Shown: positions 1 to 6,195 of the stretch, in pieces | Layout: every line of letters begins with the position of its first letter | Numbering within the stretch: the first letter of the stretch is position 1 | Assembly (NCBI GenBank): GCA_900557475.1 | Contig: USTA01000055.1 | Location: forward strand, 1 to 6,195 | Source: an uncultured Clostridium sp. | GTDB lineage: Bacteria; Bacillota; Clostridia; TANB77; CAG-508 | Direction: 5' to 3' | Length of the DNA: 6,195 nt | Program-made: the position numbers and the translations under genes | The notes under the pieces: generated by a model | What the model saw: only the letters and a program-made list of their open reading frames with translations | Databases searched by the model: none | What the model was told of the DNA's origin: nothing

Positions 1-353
1 TTGTTACCAAAAAACAACTCTGCATTTCGACCTATTAATAGTCCCAAAACAAGACTAAGAACAGCCATTACAGAAAATATCCTCACAAATATACCATTTA
101 AAGCTGGAAGTTTTGATACATCCGCAGCTTTAGTTTGCACATAATATCGAATCACTGCTGCATTCATTCCAGCATTAAAAATTGTTAGGTATCCAGAAAA
201 CGAGTTACAGAGAGAATAAACTCCATACTCCCCTTGACCCAAACTCCGAAGGATAATAGGTGTATATATAATACCGGTTAAACACTGTACAGTAATTATT
301 AAGTAAGAAAATATCGCTCCTAATGAAATTTCTTTCTTTTTTCTAGATTCCAT
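1..353 (-). CDS. Wzx-type polysaccharide flippase, N-terminal part (truncated by window edge)
   Basis: This is the first 117 codons of a membrane protein that fits the MOP-superfamily polysaccharide transporters (Wzx flippases), which move lipid-linked repeat units across the cytoplasmic membrane. Seen: a short basic N-terminus (MESRKKKE), then hydrophobic segments at about residues 9-35, 43-68 and 87-108. The loop between the first two, ILRSLGQGEYGVYSL, is the typical 'lG..eYG.ysl' signature of this family. Family members run to about 450-500 residues, so roughly three quarters lies outside the window. The ATG at 353 is preceded by an in-frame TAA a few codons upstream and by a purine-rich GGAGAGAG ribosome site, so this start is well supported. 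It lies 30 nt after the stop of the decayed pyruvyl transferase and looks like the next gene of the same operon. No disruption is visible in the part shown. Confidence 0.88.
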   Translation of the reverse strand, partial: MESRKKKEISLGAIFSYLIITVQCLTGIIYTPIILRSLGQGEYGVYSLCNSFSGYLTIFNAGMNAAVIRYYVQTKAADVSKLPALNGIFVRIFSVMAVLSLVLGLLIGRNAELFFGN

Positions 354-383
354 AGAGTTTAATCTCTCTCCACTTTACGTATA

Positions 384-1485
384 TTATTCTCTCAATGCCT
401 TATCAATAAACCCATAAGACACTTCTTGCATCTTCTTAAGAGAGCTTATATCTTTTTCATAATCTATATTTTTTATAGATAAGAGATAATTCAAATCAAA
501 TTTGTATTCACAATCTATAAAACGTTCTTCATTATGTAACATACCAGTTAATGTTCTAATCCTATTATCCATGCCCTTGCTGCCAATTCTGCTGAAAACT
601 GAACACTGTACCATGAATATACTTAAAAAATAGATGCATGAAGGATATCTATAAATAAAATTTTAGCATATTTATATAAGACAAAAAATCCTGCGGTCTT
701 GCACTATAAATTTGTATGTCTCCAAAATTAATATTATTGGTCTCAATTCTTTGTTGCATATGAGGTATAGTAACTACAGAAAGATTCTTTTAGAACGCAT
801 CTTTTTGTTAGAGCCAGGAAATAGCAAAACACGTATTTCTCCTTAATCTTTCTTGTAGAAGTCACTTCATTCCAACTATCCAAGGGTAATAATAATGTAG
901 GATCTAAAGCTACCGTGATATCTTCATTATCGACTCATTGCGTGAGTTTTTTAATGTATCCCTCTCCCTCACCGATATAAAGAGCAATCTTTAGTATATT
1001 CCTTTATAGCATTCAATCCATCATCATTAAACTCAGATTTTCCGATGCTGACAGCATAAGCAACCTTCTTCTTTGTAGGCGGAACAAAATCCAAAAATAC
1101 GCCGGCCATTCATCATGCCAAACCTAGTCACTACCAGTAAAAAAAGTGGAGTAATTATTAATGCAGGCCTTAATATTGCATTCGTTGTATATATTAGTCG
1201 AATGTGGTACTAGTTCCATTGCAGAACTTTTGACAATCACATTGCGTTTAATTATTTTTATAGTCGTATAAAAAACTGATATTGGGAATGATAGTGTATA
1301 TTCTAACTTTTCTTTAATGGATAGCAGAATACATGTCATAACAAATCTGCTCCGCACAGTATCCTTTACTCTCAAGATATTTTACGAGGTCATAAGATTA
1401 CAAAATACCCCCGTAATTTGTAACTCATAAAATATAGTAATAATTCCAATTTTTTATTATTGCCTATATGCTTTATTGTCGTCAT
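384..1485 (-). pseudogene. Decayed polysaccharide pyruvyl transferase family gene
   Basis: Conceptual translation across frames rebuilds almost a whole polysaccharide pyruvyl transferase family protein of about 365 residues. In order it shows KIGIITIFYEL near 1453-1421, NYGGIL*SY near 1418-1392, KYLESKGYCAEQICYDM near 1385-1335, MELVPHSTNIYNE and NNYSTFFTGSD* ending at 1124, VWHDEWPAYF, FVPPTKKKVAYAVSIGKSEF, VDNEDITVALDPTLLLP, KYVFCYFL, VVTIPHMQQRIETN, ARPQDFLSYIN, a degraded D-x-x-HASIF, and finally VFSRIGSKGMDNRIRTL through the stop at 384. In-frame stops replace conserved positions: TAA at 1398-1400 (Gln of GILQ), TAG at 1124-1126 (Gln of GSDQVW) and TGA at 935-937. The reading frame changes at least eight times, often next to short A or T runs. 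The former ATG at 1485 overlaps the TGA of the upstream remnant. No full-length product can be made. The surviving open pieces of 76 and 83 codons are fragments, not genes. The family assignment is strong; function before decay (ketal pyruvylation or a related transfer) is inference. Confidence 0.92.
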
Positions 1486-1747
1486 GATAAATCACTCTCA
1501 TTAGATAAAGAAAATTCTCCCTTTGTATTTTTTGCTGCAATATTGTAATTTTTAATTCCTGTAATTTTGTAACCAATATAATTATAAGTACTACAGGCAA
1601 GAGGTAAAATATCATTTAATAATCCTTTAAAGGAATCATCATTATTAGTAGCTACATTATCAGATTTATAATTACTCCAATTTGGTTTCTAAGGAAAACA
1701 TTAAGAATAAATTAATACTCAATATTACCTTCAGAAAAATATTTCAT
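1482..1747 (-). pseudogene. Remnant of a coenzyme F420 hydrogenase/dehydrogenase beta-subunit-like gene
   Basis: The DNA between the intact pyruvyl transferase and the dead one reads as the 3' remains of a gene. Frame one gives MKYFSEGNIEY from 1747, then, after a TAA and a change of register, an FLRNQIG-like piece. A clean open frame of 68 codons follows from 1688: KPNWSNYKSDNVATNNDD, SFKGLLNDI, then ACSTYNYIGYKI and a tail ending SNESDLS at the TGA 1482-1484. Pieced together this resembles the 'NFRdK..GW.nY ... F...l.d..lR.sC..C.fkG.kr' region of F420 hydrogenase/dehydrogenase beta-subunit-like proteins, which are frequent neighbours of pyruvyl transferases in polysaccharide loci. The second Cys of the expected C-x-x-C is Tyr here. 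The N-terminal half, including the ferredoxin-like domain, is missing. The TGA overlaps the ATG of the next pseudogene (ATGA). That it is a gene remnant is fairly safe; the family name is moderate-confidence inference. Confidence 0.5.
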
Positions 1748-1756
1748 AATATACTA

Positions 1757-2911
1757 TTAATCTGCTCTACTTGACTTCATTTTGATTCTATGATTACTTT
1801 TAAAGTTCTGTCTAAAGAAAATAGCAGCCTTCTCTCGTTCCTCTTTTAGAATGCATTTCGTAATTGTATAGTCAGTTTCAAATAAAAACGAAGAGTCATA
1901 AATAGAATCTCTTGAATGATCAATTCTAGGGTATTTTCTTTCCATTAACATAAATTTTGTTAATAACGTATCAATGCGGTCTTGCATATTTTTTCCATCC
2001 GAACGGTTTACTGCCAAAAAAGCTTTCCTAAATATAATGGAAAATACTATTGCATGAAAGCTATCTGTTACCACCAATTTTGAGTGACTAATCCAATATA
2101 AAAACTCATCTGGACGGGTTTTAGTATAAAACGGACTTTTGACATCATTAATGTAAACAATACTGTAATTATATCTTACACCTATTTCCCTTATATATTC
2201 ACTTGTGTCCTTATCCAAATCCCCCAGTGCATAGACTAAAATATATTCTTCATCTAAAAATAATAAAGGCATTTTTTGAATCTTCCACCACACATCATCC
2301 TCTATCAGCATAGTTGGATCAAGCAGAACCGTTGCTTGTTGTCCTGTTTGACGTTCAATTAATACTGCCCCCTCATTTTCTCGGCATGATAAATATCTAA
2401 ATCCACGTAAACCTGAGGTATAAATGGAATTCCATCTATATGGAATTTTTTTAAACCCAAAACTCGGAGCCATTGTAATTCTCTGCCATGGCGAAGCAAA
2501 TTTAAGAAAGAAAAATTCTAATTCCTTTTTCTCTCCATGCATACAATGCCATACTTGATCGCTCCCCACAACAAAATAATCATACTTTTCTTTCAAGTAC
2601 GGATCTAATTTCCTATAATGCACTTCATTACCAAGTTTTATATACTCATCAGAAAAGGTTTTAATATATCTGCGTCTATCAGACAGAACATGAGATGCTA
2701 TCTTCTCTCTTTTGGGTTTTACCATATTAGCCAGTTTATTCTTAACTCTACATAAAACATGGTATGGATCCTTTGGAGGATGATTCTCTTCCCAATAAGG
2801 TATAGTTTCCACATCAAATCCTAACTGTTCAAAATATACTTGTGTCGCATAATTTTGTAACTTATTTCCAAAATTTATATTATCATAAAGTGTTACAATT
2901 GCTATTTTCAC
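1757..2911 (-). CDS. Polysaccharide pyruvyl transferase family protein (intact)
   Basis: This is a 384-residue cytoplasmic protein of the polysaccharide pyruvyl transferase family. Characterised members (CsaB, WcaK-type) transfer pyruvate from phosphoenolpyruvate to a sugar as a ketal; many capsule-locus members have no tested substrate. Seen, numbered from the GTG: KIAIVTLYDNINFGNKLQNYA at the N-terminus (the family's NyGa.LQ.yA region), FVVGSDQVW at about 113-121, APSFG, SCRENEG (the S-x-RE-x-x-G element), VLLDPTMLI followed by W, VYALGD, and VVTDSFH with TDSFH at about 282-286, then a C-terminal DGKNMQDRI block. All family landmarks are present and the length is normal. An ATG at 2998 would add 29 hydrophobic residues and overlap the glycosyltransferase by 65 nt; the GTG at 2911 begins exactly at the family's first beta strand, has its own ribosome site and leaves a 22-nt spacer, so it is preferred. 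It belongs to a different subgroup from the dead copy downstream. Confidence 0.88.
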   Translation of the reverse strand: MKIAIVTLYDNINFGNKLQNYATQVYFEQLGFDVETIPYWEENHPPKDPYHVLCRVKNKLANMVKPKREKIASHVLSDRRRYIKTFSDEYIKLGNEVHYRKLDPYLKEKYDYFVVGSDQVWHCMHGEKKELEFFFLKFASPWQRITMAPSFGFKKIPYRWNSIYTSGLRGFRYLSCRENEGAVLIERQTGQQATVLLDPTMLIEDDVWWKIQKMPLLFLDEEYILVYALGDLDKDTSEYIREIGVRYNYSIVYINDVKSPFYTKTRPDEFLYWISHSKLVVTDSFHAIVFSIIFRKAFLAVNRSDGKNMQDRIDTLLTKFMLMERKYPRIDHSRDSIYDSSFLFETDYTITKCILKEEREKAAIFFRQNFKSNHRIKMKSSRAD

Positions 2912-2916
2912 ACCTA

Positions 2917-2927
2917 CCTTGCTTCCT
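2917..2927 (-). promoter_or_regulatory. Ribosome binding site for the GTG start at 2911
   Basis: On the coding strand AGGAAGCAAGG lies just before the GTG, with the nearer AAGG 5 nt away and AGGA 12 nt away. It lies in the short spacer after the glycosyltransferase stop at 2934, and it decides the start of the pyruvyl transferase family gene in favour of GTG 2911 over ATG 2998. Confidence 0.6.
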
Positions 2928-2933
2928 TTCCAT

Positions 2934-3785
2934 TTATAGAATAAAAATATCCCACTTATCTTGTTTAAATAATATATTATAGTATAGAAGGATTGCATTA
3001 TGAAACTTAAATAAAATATAACTTATATTTCTTCGCGGAGATTCTCCTAACTTAAATTTCATTAACTGTTCAAAATTTCCCGAATATAAATCTATATTAT
3101 TTCTAATAATTTCCAATCGCATAAGTAAAGTTTTTTTCACTGACTTTGTAATTTCTTTGCTTCTTGATCCTGGTTTAATTCGATAATAAAATAATGCTTG
3201 ATTGACCCTTCCTACCTTCATTCCTGAATAACAATATCTTATAAAAAATTCCCAATCTTCTATTCCTAACCTCATTTTTTCATTGAATCCACCAATATCC
3301 AAGATCCTCTTTTTTTGCAACAGGCATGTAATTCCAAATGCCGAATTGTAAACCAATAATTGCTTATAATTTGGATGATTTTTCAAAATTCTAAGACGAT
3401 TGATAGAACCAAAAAACCTTGTAAAAGAATACACCAAGAGAACATCTTTGTTTTTTATCTGTAAATCCATTACCTTCTCTACAAATGTGTTTTCTAATTT
3501 GTCATCTCCATCCAAAAAGATAATATAATTTCCCTGTGCATAATTCACTCCCACATTTCGCGCAACGGAAACTCCGGAGTTTTTTATACGAATGATTTGC
3601 TCTCCCTTTTTTTCCAATTCTTTTAATTTTTCTATTGTATTCAAGTCATCAGATCCATCGTCTACAACAATAATTTCAATAAATTTATATGTCTGGCTAT
3701 GGAGGGACCCAATACATTCATCTAAATATTGGCCATAATTATAGGAAGTCACAATAATTGTAACAAGATTATCTGTTTTTATCAT
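2934..3785 (-). CDS. Family 2 glycosyltransferase (GT-A fold)
   Basis: This 283-residue protein has the full set of GT2 landmarks and probably adds one sugar to the lipid-linked repeat unit on the cytoplasmic side of the membrane. Seen: VTIIVTSYNYGQYLDECIGS at residues 8-27 (first strand and nucleotide-binding loop), IIVVDDGSDD at 38-47, GVSVARNVGV at 71-80, the metal-binding FLDGDD at 90-95, GGFNE at 165-169 and the acceptor-side ED of GIEDWEF at 176-177. No strong transmembrane segment is seen, though the last 35 residues are rich in Ile, Leu, Phe and Tyr and may contact the membrane. The ATG at 3785 has GAGGT 5 nt upstream (3791-3795), in the 21-nt spacer after the polymerase stop. Length is ordinary for the family. 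The donor and acceptor sugars cannot be read from the sequence. Confidence 0.93.
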   Translation of the reverse strand: MIKTDNLVTIIVTSYNYGQYLDECIGSLHSQTYKFIEIIVVDDGSDDLNTIEKLKELEKKGEQIIRIKNSGVSVARNVGVNYAQGNYIIFLDGDDKLENTFVEKVMDLQIKNKDVLLVYSFTRFFGSINRLRILKNHPNYKQLLVYNSAFGITCLLQKKRILDIGGFNEKMRLGIEDWEFFIRYCYSGMKVGRVNQALFYYRIKPGSRSKEITKSVKKTLLMRLEIIRNNIDLYSGNFEQLMKFKLGESPRRNISYILFKFHNAILLYYNILFKQDKWDIFIL

Positions 3786-3806
3786 TTTCTACCTCATATT
3801 TCTTCG

Positions 3807-4970
3807 CTATTTCATTAGAGTTGTAACAAACGAATATGGTATTATTTCGTCATATCTATAGACTCCATAAAGAATGATGAAGCGAAATATATATATAGCA
3901 ATTAATATGGTTCTTATGATTATGATATTATTTTTTTTTGAGCCTTTATTTAAAGCTTTAAAAAGAGAAACTGAAACTAATGGAACTACAGAAAGTGTAT
4001 AGTATTGCAACCTCATTGCCCACCTTACATGAAAAGCTAAAAATACCCCTAAAAAATCCATTATTACATAGCATATTAAAGCCATATTCCTTCGATCTAT
4101 TCTTAGTATATTGTGATAAAATAAAAGTATAATCATGAGAAAAGGTATTTTCAAAGCTAAATGCATAATAAGATAATTAATTGAATATCCATACTCTTCA
4201 TTAAACGCATATGCATACTTAGAAAATGATGGAATCTGGATAAGCATACCTATCAAATAACGATATGCTATCAAACAACCACTTGCAATTAGTATGATTG
4301 TTCCTAATTTTAATGTTGGATATCTTCTTGATACTTTTATACAAATCAAACATGCAATAGTAATAAATGCTGTTTTATGAAAAAACATAGCTGCAAAAAT
4401 CAATATTAATGCACGTATATAGCAATTTTTATATCCTAAGACAATAGCCAACAACGATAATGACACCGCAATATGCTGATGGATGCCGTTAAAAGATGAA
4501 GGGAATAATGTTAATAAGTAGATAAGAAAACAAAAAGGCGTGTGCTCACTATCAAAAATTATAAACGCAATTATTACTGGAATCACCGTAAGAAGTGAGG
4601 CCAGGAATAAAAATCCTTGAAAAGAGTGAAAGATTACATCCCCTAATTTAATCAAAACAATAAGGCCAACCTCATCATTAAACCCTTTAACTGCTTGCAT
4701 CATACTATCATATGAGTTTATATTTTTTGCACACCACTGATATTCATAATAAAAAGCATCAAAATCTGTTCCAATTCCATATCTAAAAGTAGACATCATA
4801 ATTACCGGAATTCCTGCTAATAAAGGTAATAAATATACTATTTTGTGTTTTCTATAGCACCCTTTTCCGAATTTTATTTTACCATGAGAAACTTTCTGAT
4901 AGAATAGTAATATGCTAGTGGAAATTATATAGACTAATGTATACAATGCAAATGAAATGGGAACTGACAC
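3807..4970 (-). CDS. EpsG/Wzy-type polysaccharide polymerase, multi-pass membrane protein
   Basis: This 387-residue protein is strongly hydrophobic with about ten predicted membrane segments by eye (for example near residues 4-24, 44-60, 119-139, 145-157, 166-180, 185-213, 221-240, 264-285, 294-312 and 351-370). It matches the EpsG-type family of Wzy-like proteins, which join repeat units outside the membrane. Seen landmarks: RYGIGTDFDAFYYEY at 63-77, FNGIHQHIAVS at 160-170, FFHKTAF at 196-202 and an end containing YRYDEIIPYS. The start is GTG at 4970, 1 nt after the TAA of the preceding epimerase, with AAGGA 10 nt upstream, so translation is probably coupled. Two things are odd: the family's usual 'N..RQ' reads N-G-I-H-Q, and codons 344-347 contain a run of nine A (3931-3939). 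Assignment as the polymerase rests on family resemblance and on the absence of another Wzy candidate in the window. Confidence 0.85.
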   Translation of the reverse strand: MSVPISFALYTLVYIISTSILLFYQKVSHGKIKFGKGCYRKHKIVYLLPLLAGIPVIMMSTFRYGIGTDFDAFYYEYQWCAKNINSYDSMMQAVKGFNDEVGLIVLIKLGDVIFHSFQGFLFLASLLTVIPVIIAFIIFDSEHTPFCFLIYLLTLFPSSFNGIHQHIAVSLSLLAIVLGYKNCYIRALILIFAAMFFHKTAFITIACLICIKVSRRYPTLKLGTIILIASGCLIAYRYLIGMLIQIPSFSKYAYAFNEEYGYSINYLIMHLALKIPFLMIILLFYHNILRIDRRNMALICYVIMDFLGVFLAFHVRWAMRLQYYTLSVVPLVSVSLFKALNKGSKKNNIIIIRTILIAIYIFRFIILYGVYRYDEIIPYSFVTTLMK

Positions 4971-4971
4971 C

Positions 4972-5994
4972 TTATATCCATCCTTCTAACATTTTTTTGT
5001 ACATATCAAGTAAACCATTTTCCGCTTTCCAGCCAAGAGATTCAATCTTCTCAGTATTCAGCATTAAGCGATGAGGCGGAGAAAATTGTTTGCTACCGCT
5101 CTCATCATTTTCAAATTTTACCTGAATCTTATCATGGGTAAGTTCATGCGCAACTAAATTTGCCATTTCAACAATAGAACAATATGTTTCCTTATTTGCA
5201 ATATTATAAGCTTCCCCCGAATCTCCCTTAAGCAAAACGATTAAAATCGCCGAAACCGCATCTTCAATATCTACATACATACGTTTACTTTGTCCATTTG
5301 TCATAAGAACAATGTCCTCATTATTAAGAACTTTTCTAGCAAAATAAGCAAATACACGTGAGTCTTGCTTTTCAACACCTTTACCAAAGGTTTGAGCCAA
5401 ACGAGCAATCTTGATGGGGACACCATACTCTGATGCATACGCAACGCAGAGATTTTCACACATACGCTTACTTTCTGGATAGCAACTTCTTATTTCTAAT
5501 GGATTCAAGTATTGAATATCTTTCTCAGATAATAATACTTCATTTTTTGTAAATCCGTATATTTCCATGCTCGATAAATAAACCATTGATTTTATATGTG
5601 ATTTTAATGCTATATGTAATAAATTTAAAGTACCAATTATACTTGTAGTAATTACTTCTACAGGAGTTTCTACCATTAATTTACTTGAGGTTACGCTTGC
5701 TGTATGAATAATATAATCTATCTCGAGTTGCTCTTGCGTAAATGGATTTACTATGTCCTGAATAATAACCTTTATAGTGCCTTCATCTATATATTGATTT
5801 AAGTAAAAATCCAACTTTGAGTAGTCTCTTACCACAAGAATAAGTTTTAAATTTAAATTCGCACTTTTGTTCAAATTTAACAGTTCACGCACGAGTGCTT
5901 TTCCAATTAATCCTGTTGCTCCCGATACTAAAATGGTCTTATTTTGTAGTTTTTTTAAAGCATTTAATTTAAGTAATTTTTCTTGCAATGACAT
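4972..5994 (-). CDS. NAD-dependent epimerase/dehydratase, extended SDR family
   Basis: This 340-residue soluble enzyme has an extended short-chain dehydrogenase/reductase fold and probably modifies a nucleotide-activated sugar. Seen: the NAD(P)-binding GATGLIG at residues 25-31 after a beta strand, an acidic QDI at about 79-81, IIHTASVTSS at 95-104 (the family's 'HlAa' position), VYLSSMEIYG at 138-147 giving the catalytic Ser/Met region, and the catalytic pair Tyr172-x-x-x-Lys176 in CYPESK. RMYVDIEDAVSAIL and GEAYNIAN further on are typical substrate-domain elements. It has a strong ribosome site and sits 29 nt after an IspD-like cytidylyltransferase, which suggests (inference) that its substrate could be a CDP-linked sugar, or that the two serve the same precursor. 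The exact reaction (epimerase, 4,6-dehydratase or decarboxylase) cannot be told from motifs alone. Confidence 0.9.
   Translation of the reverse strand: MSLQEKLLKLNALKKLQNKTILVSGATGLIGKALVRELLNLNKSANLNLKLILVVRDYSKLDFYLNQYIDEGTIKVIIQDIVNPFTQEQLEIDYIIHTASVTSSKLMVETPVEVITTSIIGTLNLLHIALKSHIKSMVYLSSMEIYGFTKNEVLLSEKDIQYLNPLEIRSCYPESKRMCENLCVAYASEYGVPIKIARLAQTFGKGVEKQDSRVFAYFARKVLNNEDIVLMTNGQSKRMYVDIEDAVSAILIVLLKGDSGEAYNIANKETYCSIVEMANLVAHELTHDKIQVKFENDESGSKQFSPPHRLMLNTEKIESLGWKAENGLLDMYKKMLEGWI
4981..4985 (-). promoter_or_regulatory. Ribosome binding site for the polymerase GTG start, inside the epimerase end
   Basis: AAGGA on the coding strand lies 10 nt before the GTG at 4970 and inside the last codons of the epimerase gene. 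This supports the non-ATG start and translational coupling of the two genes. Confidence 0.5.
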
Positions 5995-6000
5995 ATATTT

Positions 6001-6006
6001 CCCCTC
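6001..6006 (-). promoter_or_regulatory. Strong ribosome binding site for the epimerase
   Basis: GAGGGG on the coding strand is 6 nt upstream of the ATG at 5994. It is among the strongest Shine-Dalgarno matches in the window and fixes the epimerase start. Confidence 0.65.
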
Positions 6007-6023
6007 ATGAAAAATTTTAACAT

Positions 6024-6195
6024 TTATTCGATGTCATAAATCTGAGAATTTTCTTTCGCATCAAGTAATGCTCGCATTATGTAAAAATCCTCAGGTGTTG
6101 TGATTTTGATGTTTTCTTCTGGTCCATCAATAAGGTGTAAACTATAACCGTATGTTTTCATAAGCGTACATGAATCAACAAAGTCTATCTTTCCA
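6024..6195 (-). CDS. IspD/TarI-type cytidylyltransferase, C-terminal end (truncated by window edge)
   Basis: Only the last 56 codons are present. They read FVDSCTLMKTYGYSLHLIDG, then PEENIKITTPEDFYIMRALL and a tail ending NSQIYDIE. The NIKITTPED block is the hallmark C-terminal element of the IspD family (2-C-methyl-D-erythritol 4-phosphate cytidylyltransferase) and of its ribitol-5-phosphate relatives (TarI, Bcs1). The Lys in NIK corresponds to a conserved substrate or phosphate-binding residue, and the preceding 'D-S-C...G' helix also fits. Such enzymes join CTP with a polyol or sugar phosphate to make a CDP-activated product. In a polysaccharide operon, a role in making a CDP-alditol or CDP-sugar is likelier than a role in isoprenoid synthesis, but this is inferred from context. 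About three quarters of the protein lies outside the window. Confidence 0.82.
   Translation of the reverse strand, partial: GKIDFVDSCTLMKTYGYSLHLIDGPEENIKITTPEDFYIMRALLDAKENSQIYDIE

Noticed and set aside
384..614. Open frame of 76 codons starting MVQCSVF as a small independent gene
   Set aside because: Its sequence is the C-terminal block of the pyruvyl transferase family (VFSRIGSKGMDNRIRTL), it continues the decayed gene upstream, and no ribosome site precedes the ATG.
1124..1375. Open frame of 83 codons starting MRVKDTV as a small independent gene
   Set aside because: Its first part is an out-of-frame reading of KYLESKGYCAEQ, and its later part carries the family segment ending TGSD followed by a stop in place of Gln; it is a fragment of the pseudogene.
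1623..1634. Perfect 12-bp palindrome TCCTTTAAAGGA as a regulatory site
   Set aside because: It lies inside the remnant open frame (codons for SFKGL), is short, and AT-rich palindromes of this size are expected by chance; no repeat of it was seen elsewhere.
384..1756. The gene-poor 1.37 kb as a site for a novel system, non-coding RNA or mobile element
   Set aside because: Reading across frames accounts for nearly all of it as two dead protein genes; no terminal inverted repeats, transposase, or tRNA- or rRNA-like structure was recognised.
2912..2998. N-terminal extension of the intact pyruvyl transferase beginning at ATG 2998, possibly a membrane anchor
   Set aside because: It overlaps the glycosyltransferase by 65 nt, has no clear ribosome site, and the family fold starts exactly at GTG 2911, which has one.
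1..6195. Rho-independent terminators or internal promoters between genes
   Set aside because: The spacers are 1-30 nt and show no GC-rich stem followed by a T run in the minus-strand direction; AT-rich stretches resemble -10 boxes too easily to call a promoter.

Overview
The window is an AT-rich piece of a surface polysaccharide (capsule or exopolysaccharide) gene cluster of the Wzx/Wzy type. Every gene reads on the minus strand, so transcription runs from high to low coordinates. The base composition, purine-rich Shine-Dalgarno sites, use of GTG as well as ATG starts, and the particular families present (EpsG-like polymerase, polysaccharide pyruvyl transferase, F420-hydrogenase-beta-like protein, IspD-like cytidylyltransferase) point to a low-GC Bacillota, most likely a Clostridia member such as a Lachnospiraceae. 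The species assignment is inference.

In transcription order the window holds: (1) the last 56 codons of an IspD/TarI-type cytidylyltransferase (6195 to 6024); (2) an NAD-dependent epimerase/dehydratase of the extended SDR family (5994 to 4972); (3) an EpsG/Wzy-type polymerase membrane protein with a GTG start 1 nt after the previous stop (4970 to 3807); (4) a family 2 glycosyltransferase (3785 to 2934); (5) an intact polysaccharide pyruvyl transferase family protein, best started at GTG 2911 and ending at 1757; (6) a decayed stretch of about 1.37 kb (1756 to 384); (7) the first 117 codons of a Wzx-type flippase (353 to window edge). Short spacers and no visible terminator or internal promoter suggest one operon.

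The main discovery is the decayed stretch. It is not empty intergenic DNA. Read across frames it is two dead genes in tandem. The first is a remnant that looks like the C-terminal part of a coenzyme F420 hydrogenase/dehydrogenase beta-subunit-like protein (1747 to 1482). The second is a nearly full-length but heavily broken second polysaccharide pyruvyl transferase (1485 to 384). They still share an ATGA stop/start overlap, a relic of a translationally coupled pair. The two short open frames in this stretch are fragments of the second pseudogene.

Working model (inference): the cytidylyltransferase and SDR enzyme supply a nucleotide-activated sugar or alditol. The GT2 enzyme adds a residue to the lipid-linked repeat unit and the intact pyruvyl transferase family protein may decorate it. 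Wzx flips the unit and the EpsG-like protein polymerises it. Loss of the F420-beta-like/pyruvyl transferase pair probably removed one ancestral modification. I see no tRNA, rRNA, CRISPR array, insertion sequence or attachment site, and no clearly new type of system.
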